Source: Planctomycetota bacterium
Lineage (GTDB): Bacteria; Planctomycetota; Planctomycetia; Gemmatales; Gemmataceae
Direction: 5' to 3'
NCBI GenBank assembly: GCA_021807595.1
Contig: JAKBCS010000020.1
Location: forward strand, 1 to 49,440
Length of the DNA stretch: 49,440 nt
Position 1 is the stretch's first letter; each line of letters begins with the position of its first letter. A program made the translations under genes and the position numbers. Positions 43,835 to 49,440 of this stretch are shown one piece after another. A model generated the notes under the pieces. The model searched no databases, was not told the DNA's origin, and saw only the letters and a list, made by a program, of their open reading frames with translations.

Positions 43835-44713
43835 ATGCCCGTACTGAGTCCGCCGACGTTGAAACTGCGAGACGAGTTTTTTCACGTCGAGCGCATCACG
43901 CAAACATTACCGGAGCGGCCTCCGAGGCGGCCGTATCGCATCATCGCCGTCATGCCGGCTTTCAACGCCGAGCGCACGCTGGCTTCGACTCTGGCCGACA
44001 TGCCCGCCGGCTCCGTCGATGAGGTCATTCTCGTGGACGATGGCAGCACGGATCGCACCGTCGAAGCCGCCCGCGACATGGGCCTGACCGTATTGGTGCA
44101 TCCCGAAAATCGCGGTTACGGCGGCAATCAAAAGACGTGCTACCGTGAAGCGCTCGAGCGCGGAGCCGACATCGTCGTGATGATTCATCCCGATTATCAA
44201 TACGACAGCCGCGTCATCCCCCATGCCGTCGGCTTCATCGAGATGGGCATTTGCGACGTGGTTCTCGGCAACCGCATCCGTTCGCGCCAAGAGGCCATGA
44301 AGGGTGGAATGCCGGTGTATAAATACATCAGCAATCGCTTTCTGACGACTTTCGAGAACTTCGCACTCGGCCAAAACCTCGGCGATTTCCACAGTGGTTT
44401 CCGCGTCTATCGCCGCGAGGTCTTGGAGCGCATCCCGTTCGAGAAAAACTCCGACGATTTCGTTTTCGATACACAATTCTTGGCTCAAGCGGTGCGGCTC
44501 GGTTTCCGTCTCGGGGACATTCCGGTTCCCGTGCGTTACTTCGCCGAAGCCAGCAGCATCAACTTCCGCCGCAGTCTGAAGTACGGAATCAATACGCTGG
44601 GCGTAGTCGGCCACTACTGGCTCGATCGCTTGGGAGTGCGTCGTTCGCCGCTGTTCGAAAAAAAGAATGAGAGCCGAACGGAATCGATCTCGATGGAAAG
44701 GGGAAATAGTTAG
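43835..44713 (+). CDS. Family-2 glycosyltransferase (dolichyl/polyprenyl-phosphate mannose synthase-like)
   Basis: A 292-residue GT-A enzyme. Motifs: [38 protein letters not shown], and M-I-H-P-D-Y-Q-Y-D (residues 116-124) in place of DxD, then [10 protein letters not shown]. This resembles the DPM1-like group that transfers a sugar to a polyprenyl-phosphate carrier, without the C-terminal membrane segments of the GtrB type. The ATG at 43835 follows GGGAG by eight bases. Its last bases overlap by four with the convergent CPBP gene. Confidence 0.88.
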   Translation: MPVLSPPTLKLRDEFFHVERITQTLPERPPRRPYRIIAVMPAFNAERTLASTLADMPAGSVDEVILVDDGSTDRTVEAARDMGLTVLVHPENRGYGGNQKTCYREALERGADIVVMIHPDYQYDSRVIPHAVGFIEMGICDVVLGNRIRSRQEAMKGGMPVYKYISNRFLTTFENFALGQNLGDFHSGFRVYRREVLERIPFEKNSDDFVFDTQFLAQAVRLGFRLGDIPVPVRYFAEASSINFRRSLKYGINTLGVVGHYWLDRLGVRRSPLFEKKNESRTESISMERGNS

Positions 44714-45438
44714 GACGTCGCCCCAATACTAACGATTAAATTATAACAGGCGTGCGCACCGACGGCGATGCCGAAGCCTCGCGTTTGAAATAGGATCGCG
44801 AAGTATAAGCCGGCGATGAGTCGAAACAGGAACAAATAATTACTATAAGGTTGTCCATAGGGACCGACGTGGTGGGCGGCGGAGAACAACAGGGCCGACG
44901 CACTCGCGGCCAAGGCCACGGCGAGAAAGCCGGTCACATCCATCAAGCGCAGGACGCGCAGCAAGCAGGTAAACAAGACGAGACGAAACAACGCTTCTTC
45001 ATAGATGCCCGCGCCCAAATAGGTGATGACCCGTCCAACCGCCGGCTCTGCCGAAGCAACGGATAGATCGATGCCAACCTGTTCCAGGAGTGGCCCGAGC
45101 GCGCGGCTAATTCCCCATAAGCCGATAGCCAGGGAGACGCTTTCGAGAATCATGCCGCTCAGGACGGTCAACACTTCGTTGGGACGGTCGTTCCTGCGCC
45201 GCCACGTCCACAGACTCAACAGTGCGAGGAGTACGGCGGGAGGAAGCCAAACCCACGAGATACCGACGCGCATCAAGCCGACGCGCAGCCAATTGTCCGC
45301 TCCGTTCCTCAGATGTTCGGGATGAGGTCCGCCAAGGAGAGCAACGCCGGCTTCATAGGCGATCAACAACGGCAGCACGAACAGCAGCGACGGCCAGGGA
45401 TGCCGCGTCGATCGCACATAGCTCATGTGACTGGTCAT
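44710..45438 (-). CDS. CPBP-family intramembrane protease
   Basis: A 242-residue polytopic membrane protein with about six to seven hydrophobic segments. CPBP (Abi/CAAX-like) motifs: [11 protein letters not shown] (the EExxxR motif 1), F-S-A-A-H-H (motif 2 with the catalytic-type His), [10 protein letters not shown], and G-A-H-A-C-Y-N-L (motif 4). The active residues are present. Members act as prenyl-protein-type or bacteriocin-immunity proteases; the substrate here is unknown. The ATG at 45438 (M-T-S-H-M-S-Y) leaves a 20-base gap after the HD-GYP gene on the same strand. An upstream start at 45468 would overlap that gene. Confidence 0.85.
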   Translation of the reverse strand: MTSHMSYVRSTRHPWPSLLFVLPLLIAYEAGVALLGGPHPEHLRNGADNWLRVGLMRVGISWVWLPPAVLLALLSLWTWRRRNDRPNEVLTVLSGMILESVSLAIGLWGISRALGPLLEQVGIDLSVASAEPAVGRVITYLGAGIYEEALFRLVLFTCLLRVLRLMDVTGFLAVALAASASALLFSAAHHVGPYGQPYSNYLFLFRLIAGLYFAILFQTRGFGIAVGAHACYNLIVSIGATS

Positions 45439-45458
45439 GCCGCCGTCCTCGTCCGCGG

Positions 45459-46934
45459 TTACACCCACTCGGGGAAGCGTCCGCCCAGAACTTCTCGACT
45501 TTCAACGGACGATAGGCTGCGAACGATGCTGGGTCCGTCGGATTGCGCTAAATCGACATGGTGCGGCAGCGGCAGCGCTTGGCCATGCGAGTCGATCAAG
45601 AGGGCAACCACCGGACGTGCGGGGTTGCCTAAATCGCGGCTCGGCAGCGGCGTCGCCACCACCACGCCTACCGCTCCATCCGCCAATTCGACGACGGAAC
45701 CGATGGGGTAAAACGAAAGGTGTAACAGGCACTCGGCGTAGTGCCGATCGAGCAGTCCCTGCTCGGCGAGCAAGAGCGTATCGGTCAGGGCGGTGCGCGT
45801 TTCGCGCGGTGGTCGATGGGGGCGCGGCGAACACATCGCGGCGTAGACATCGCACACGGCCAACAGGCGCGTCAGCGGCTTCACTTGAAAGTCGCGCAGA
45901 CCGTCGGGGTAGCCCGTGCCGTCGAGCCGTTCGTGATGCCCTCCAATCGCCTCGGCCAGCCACGGCGATTCCAGAAGCAGCGGCGCGGCCATGCTGACAC
46001 CGAGATGACAGTGCGCTTCGATGAGGCGGCGCTGATTGTCGTCGATCGGTTCGGGATAGGCCAAGATTTCCGGCGGCAAGCCCATCATGCCGACGTCGTG
46101 GATCAGAGCGGCCAACAGGACATCGTGCGCTCGCCCACGCAGTTCCGCATCGTGGCGAACGATGCGTGCCGCGACCCGCGCCGTCGTCAGTCCGTGGCAA
46201 GCGGCAAAGTGCGCCGGAATGCGCGGATCGCCCCCGATGAAACGCAACGGGCCGCATTCCTGAGCTTCGGCGAGAACTTCCTCGGCCAACTCTAAAAACG
46301 GCTGATTGTCGATGGGTATGCCGCTTTCGAGGACCGAAAGCAGATCGGTGAGGCGTGTGATTTGGCCGAGTTCTCGACGCTGCCGTTCGACGCCGCCGCT
46401 CACGGATACAAGGCGAGCCGCGACGACGTTGAAGATCGCCTCCAACCCCTCGCACAGCCGCATCTGCGCGCTGGCAGTGTCGGGGAAGAGAGGAATCATG
46501 CGCAACGCGGTGTCTGTCAGCGCCACAGTCTCGCGGTACATTCGCGCCAGCGGATCGCGGCGAACGAACAGAGGCGGAGGCGCGTCGTGGTCGTCCCGCT
46601 GCTCGAAGGCGTCTGCCAATTGGCGCAGGCGAGTCAGCAACTCCCGACCGCGTTCGAGCGCTCGGCGCGCCCTCGAGGTCAGCTGACGGGGCAAGGCGTG
46701 CGATTCGTCGTTGCGGAACCGAGCCGTCAACGGGCGAACGAGGCGATCGAATTGGGCGTCGTGATCGTCGCCGTCTTCGACCAAACGCTCGAAGGCGGAC
46801 AGCGAGCGATTGCCAGCGGTTTCCTCAATGAGAGCCGTCGCCGCCGAGCGCGCTTCATTGGCCAAACCCTGCGCCTGCTCCAGCCGTTGCCGCAGCGCCT
46901 GGATCTTGCCCAGTAACACTTGCGTCTCGCTCAT
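45459..46934 (-). CDS. HD-GYP-domain protein
   Basis: A 491-residue cytoplasmic protein. The first 110 residues are helical, probably coiled coil (L-L-G-K-I-Q-A-L-R-Q-R-L-E-Q-A). A middle region is followed by an HD-GYP domain at about 235-420 with A-L-I-H-D-V-G-M-M-G-L-P (HD at 279-280) and G-G-H-H-E-R-L-D-G-T-G-Y-P-D-G-L (HHE 333-335, GYP 341-343). Such domains hydrolyse cyclic di-GMP. The Lys that normally follows the HD motif (HDxGK) is Met283 here, so activity is uncertain. It lacks a receiver domain. The ATG at 46934 opens M-S-E-T-Q-V-L-L. CPBP follows downstream. Confidence 0.85.
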   Translation of the reverse strand: MSETQVLLGKIQALRQRLEQAQGLANEARSAATALIEETAGNRSLSAFERLVEDGDDHDAQFDRLVRPLTARFRNDESHALPRQLTSRARRALERGRELLTRLRQLADAFEQRDDHDAPPPLFVRRDPLARMYRETVALTDTALRMIPLFPDTASAQMRLCEGLEAIFNVVAARLVSVSGGVERQRRELGQITRLTDLLSVLESGIPIDNQPFLELAEEVLAEAQECGPLRFIGGDPRIPAHFAACHGLTTARVAARIVRHDAELRGRAHDVLLAALIHDVGMMGLPPEILAYPEPIDDNQRRLIEAHCHLGVSMAAPLLLESPWLAEAIGGHHERLDGTGYPDGLRDFQVKPLTRLLAVCDVYAAMCSPRPHRPPRETRTALTDTLLLAEQGLLDRHYAECLLHLSFYPIGSVVELADGAVGVVVATPLPSRDLGNPARPVVALLIDSHGQALPLPHHVDLAQSDGPSIVRSLSSVESREVLGGRFPEWV

Positions 46935-47020
46935 CAGTACCTCCGAACTTCGTACCAACCTTCATCGGAGGTTCAAGGGTAACGACTTTAACGGACGTTT
47001 CGCATCCCACGAGCGGAGTG

Positions 47021-47091
47021 GTAGGGTGGGTCGAGTGGAGCGAGACTCACCGAGAGCCGCCCGGAGGGACTCGTTCCTCCACTCACCCTAC
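47021..47091. repeat. Large imperfect palindrome containing the GGGTC...GACTC repeat
   Basis: GTAGGGTGGGTCGAGTGGAG at 47021-47040 pairs imperfectly with a stretch ending CTCACCCTAC at 47091. Inside it, 47025-47051 is a third copy of the GGGTCGAG...GAGACTCACC repeat. It lies in the divergent gap between the HD-GYP and NtrC-type genes. Confidence 0.5.
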
Positions 47092-47164
47092 AATCCCTGA
47101 CTCCCCGGCGATAAAATAACTCCTTCTCTCCGATTGGGAGACACATTGAAAGGGTAGTGGATAC

Positions 47165-48691
47165 ATGGCGCAACTGGTGGAAAGCTCCGAGAACCGCAAG
47201 GCAGGCGATGGCCTCAAGGTGTTGGTCATCGACGACGAATCGTTTCACGCCGAAACCGTGGCCGAGAGCCTGGAGCGCGTCGGTTACGACTGCGTCGTCG
47301 CCACCAGCGGCGCGGCGGGTGCCAAGAAAATCGAGCAAGACGAATTCGATGTGATCGTCACCGATCTGAAAATGGCCGACCTCGATGGTTTAGCCATTCT
47401 GCGCAAGGCGCGCGAGGAGTTGCCGGAGGCGGAAGTGATTATGATAACCGGCCACGGCGATGTCAAAACCGCCGTCGAAGCCATCAAGGAAGGGGCAGCC
47501 AACTATCTCGCCAAGCCCGTCGATCTCGTCGAGCTGCGCGCCATCGTAGATAAGGCGGGCGAACGGCTGCGCTTGGCGAAGTTGAACCGCGAACTGAAAC
47601 GACAGCTCGATGAGAAGTTCGGCTTCGAGGGGGTCATCGGCAATAGTCCGGCGATGCACCATGTCATCAAAGCGTGCCAGGCCATCGCACCCACCAATGC
47701 CACCGTCCTCGTTCTCGGCGAGACCGGCACCGGCAAAGAGTTGATCGCCCGAGCCATTCACAACAACAGTCCGCGCAAGAACAAGCCGTTCGCTCCGCTC
47801 AATTGCACGGCATTCAACGAAAATCTGCTCGACGACGAACTGTTCGGACACGAAGTTGGGGCGTTCACCGGCGCGGACAAGATGCGTAAGGGGCGCTTCG
47901 AGTACGCCAACGGCGGCACGCTGTTTCTCGATGAAATCGGCGACATGCCGTTGACGCTGCAAGCGAAATTGCTGCGCGTGCTGGAGAACAAGGAGGTCTT
48001 TCGCATCGGCAGCAACGAGCCGATCAAGGTCAATGTGCGCCTGGTGTCGGCGACGTTCCGCGATCTGGAGCAGGCCATCGCCGACGGCAAGTTCCGTCAG
48101 GATCTGTATCACCGTCTCAAGGTGATGGCCATCAAATTGCCGCCGTTGCGCGAACGCCGCGAAGACTTACCCCTTCTCGCCGCACAGTTTATCAAGGAAA
48201 TGAACGCGCAACACGCTAAGCACGTTACCAGTATCGCCGAGCCGATCCGCCGCGCAATGGCCGCCTACGATTGGCCCGGCAATGTCCGCGAACTGCGCAA
48301 CTTCATCGAGAGCCTGGTCGTTCTCGATGCCGACGGCGTGTTGGGACTCGACGACGTTCAAGACAGCGCCGTGTTGAAGAAAGCGCCGCACGAAGGACGC
48401 GCCACCGACGCCGGCTATCTGGTCGGCCGTCCGCTCACCGAGGTCGAGCGCTACTACATCGAACGGGCCCTGACCCTGACGGAAGGCAACCGCGAAGAGG
48501 CAGCCAAAATGCTCGGCATCGGCGAACGCACCCTCTACCGCGTGATCCAAGAATGGAAGCTGCAAGACAGAATCCGCCAGGCGCTCGACGAGACGAACCA
48601 CGACCTTACCGCCGCCGCCAAGAGTCTGAACATGAAAGAAGCCGCCCTAGAACGCAAAATTAAAAAGTGGGGTTGGACGGAGAAAATATGA
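47165..48691 (+). CDS. NtrC-type sigma-54 response regulator with two C-terminal HTH motifs
   Basis: A 508-residue protein. The receiver domain (15-135) has acidic pocket D-D (23-24), phospho-accepting Asp67 in V-I-V-T-D-L-K-M and Lys117 in Y-L-A-K-P. The AAA+ sigma-54 activation domain has G-E-T-G-T-G-K-E (Walker A), G-A-F-T-G-A-D (the loop that contacts sigma-54) and G-T-L-F-L-D-E-I-G-D. The C-terminus has a Fis-type HTH, E-G-N-R-E-E-A-A-K-M-L-G-I-G-E-R-T-L-Y-R, followed by a second similar motif, H-D-L-T-A-A-A-K-S-L-N-M-K-E-A-A-L-E-R. It should open sigma-54 promoters when phosphorylated. No histidine kinase is adjacent. Confidence 0.93.
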   Translation: MAQLVESSENRKAGDGLKVLVIDDESFHAETVAESLERVGYDCVVATSGAAGAKKIEQDEFDVIVTDLKMADLDGLAILRKAREELPEAEVIMITGHGDVKTAVEAIKEGAANYLAKPVDLVELRAIVDKAGERLRLAKLNRELKRQLDEKFGFEGVIGNSPAMHHVIKACQAIAPTNATVLVLGETGTGKELIARAIHNNSPRKNKPFAPLNCTAFNENLLDDELFGHEVGAFTGADKMRKGRFEYANGGTLFLDEIGDMPLTLQAKLLRVLENKEVFRIGSNEPIKVNVRLVSATFRDLEQAIADGKFRQDLYHRLKVMAIKLPPLRERREDLPLLAAQFIKEMNAQHAKHVTSIAEPIRRAMAAYDWPGNVRELRNFIESLVVLDADGVLGLDDVQDSAVLKKAPHEGRATDAGYLVGRPLTEVERYYIERALTLTEGNREEAAKMLGIGERTLYRVIQEWKLQDRIRQALDETNHDLTAAAKSLNMKEAALERKIKKWGWTEKI

Positions 48692-48787
48692 TCCGTTAAC
48701 GACACTTCGCAATATCACCTCGGCATGAATGTTGCTCATTACAGTTAACGTGACACACGTTTCTTTCGCTCACGGGAGGTCGACATC

Positions 48788-49440
48788 ATGGCTATCTCTT
48801 TACCAGACGCTCGCGAACTCTCCGATGAAGTCCTCGAAGCCCTTCGCTTGCGAGCCGTACTCGGCTGCCAGTTGGGCTTCACCGAGACCGAACTCGCCGA
48901 CCTTCTCGGCGTCTGCCGCGAAACCGTTTGCCGTTGGTGGTCTGCCTATGCCGACGGCGGACTCGATGCCTTGCCCCACGACCGAACCGGCCGACCCGTC
49001 GGTTCCAGACGAGCTCTGTCCGACGAACAAGCCGCTCGCATCCAACAACTCCTACGCACCCACCAACCCGAAGAATTGGGCATCGCCGCAGCCTTGTGGA
49101 CACGTCGAGCCGTCGGCGAACTGATCCGACAAGAGTTCGGCATCGTCGTGGCCGTGCGCACGGTGGGCTTGTATCTGCAACGCTGGGGATTCACGGCCAA
49201 ACGACAGCAGCAACCATAGATGTGCCAGACCCGCACATCCGCGCCAACCAGTTGTCGGCGATAAGCAACACGGGCAAAGTTCATTTTATGACCTACCTGG
49301 GAACCTTGAATGCGGCTTTGTTCCTGACCTTTTTGGATCGTCTGCTGCGGAATACGACGGGCAAGGTATTCCTGATTGTGGACCAGTTGCGGGCGCATAA
49401 GACGCCGGAAGTGGCGGCTCATGGCGACCGTCTGGAATTG
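48788..49440 (+). pseudogene. Decayed IS630-type transposase, running past the window end
   Basis: Residues encoded by 48788-49219 are an IS630-type N-terminus: helix-turn-helix F-T-E-T-E-L-A-D-L-L-G-V, then W-S-A-Y-A-D-G-G-L-D-A-L, ending L-Y-L-Q-R-W-G-F-T-A-K. A stop follows at 49217. In another frame (from about 49213) the sequence resumes with P-D-P-H-I-R-A-N-Q-L-S-A-I-S-N-T-G-K-V and F-L-I-V-D-Q-L-R-A-H-K, part of the DDE domain. The section that should hold the first catalytic Asp (about 60 residues in the family) is absent, so the element looks frameshifted and deleted. GGGAGG precedes the first ATG. The 3' end lies outside the window. Confidence 0.75.

Overview
The window is one contiguous piece of chromosome from a GC-rich planctomycete, most likely of the Gemmataceae. 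The evidence is the combination of gene families. There is a DUF1559 protein with a prepilin-type leader, a TIGR03000-type domain, a membrane-anchored Hanks-type Ser/Thr kinase, long HEAT-repeat and cysteine-rich exported proteins, a very large secretin with a repeat-rich N-terminus, an AsmA-like giant, a GH140/DUF4038 glycosidase and a methenyl-tetrahydromethanopterin cyclohydrolase. No rRNA, tRNA or CRISPR array was seen. Spacing between genes is loose and strand switches are frequent.

Layout. 1-3.6 kb: the end of a BamB/PQQ-type beta-propeller gene, a nucleotidyltransferase-fold protein, and a probable pair of CoA-transferase family III and ureohydrolase genes. 3.7-7.6 kb (minus): a DUF1801 protein, an anchored exported protein, a DUF1559 pseudopilin-like protein and a Ser/Thr kinase. 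7.7-16.4 kb: an envelope/polysaccharide region, with a lipoprotein, methyltransferase and family-2 glycosyltransferase on plus behind a good sigma-70-like promoter, and a Wza-like export lipoprotein, a 1398-residue AsmA-like protein and a second methyltransferase on minus. 16.6-24.1 kb: a TIGR03000 plus Cys-cluster protein, an internally duplicated SurA-like protein, an unknown 160-residue protein, a 912-residue HEAT-repeat protein and a FolK-SDR fusion. 24.5-31.7 kb: the secretin with about eight copies of a 50-residue EDSP-type repeat, convergent with recJ. 32-35.4 kb: a lipoprotein / Cys-rich protein / small protein cassette whose outer members are paralogues, an inverted-repeat element, and a histidine kinase. 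35.4-41.4 kb: a GH140 glycosidase, an exported HEXXH metallopeptidase, a GAF-PP2C phosphatase with a small two-TM partner, and mch. 41.7-48.7 kb: ftsH, a dolichyl-phosphate-mannose-synthase-like glycosyltransferase, a CPBP protease, an HD-GYP protein and an NtrC-type regulator with two C-terminal HTH motifs. The end of the window runs into a decayed IS630-type insertion sequence.

How the genes work together: most of the window serves the cell envelope (export, chaperoning, glycosylation, proteolysis) and signalling (Ser/Thr kinase, histidine kinase, PP2C, HD-GYP, sigma-54 activator). Housekeeping genes (recJ, ftsH, folK, mch) are scattered among them. No single known defence or biosynthetic system is present. 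The most unusual items are the FolK-SDR fusion that lacks the SDR catalytic Ser/Tyr, the EDSP-repeat secretin, the Cys-rich cassette between two paralogues, and a family of CCCCTCTCCC-type inverted repeats at gene ends.
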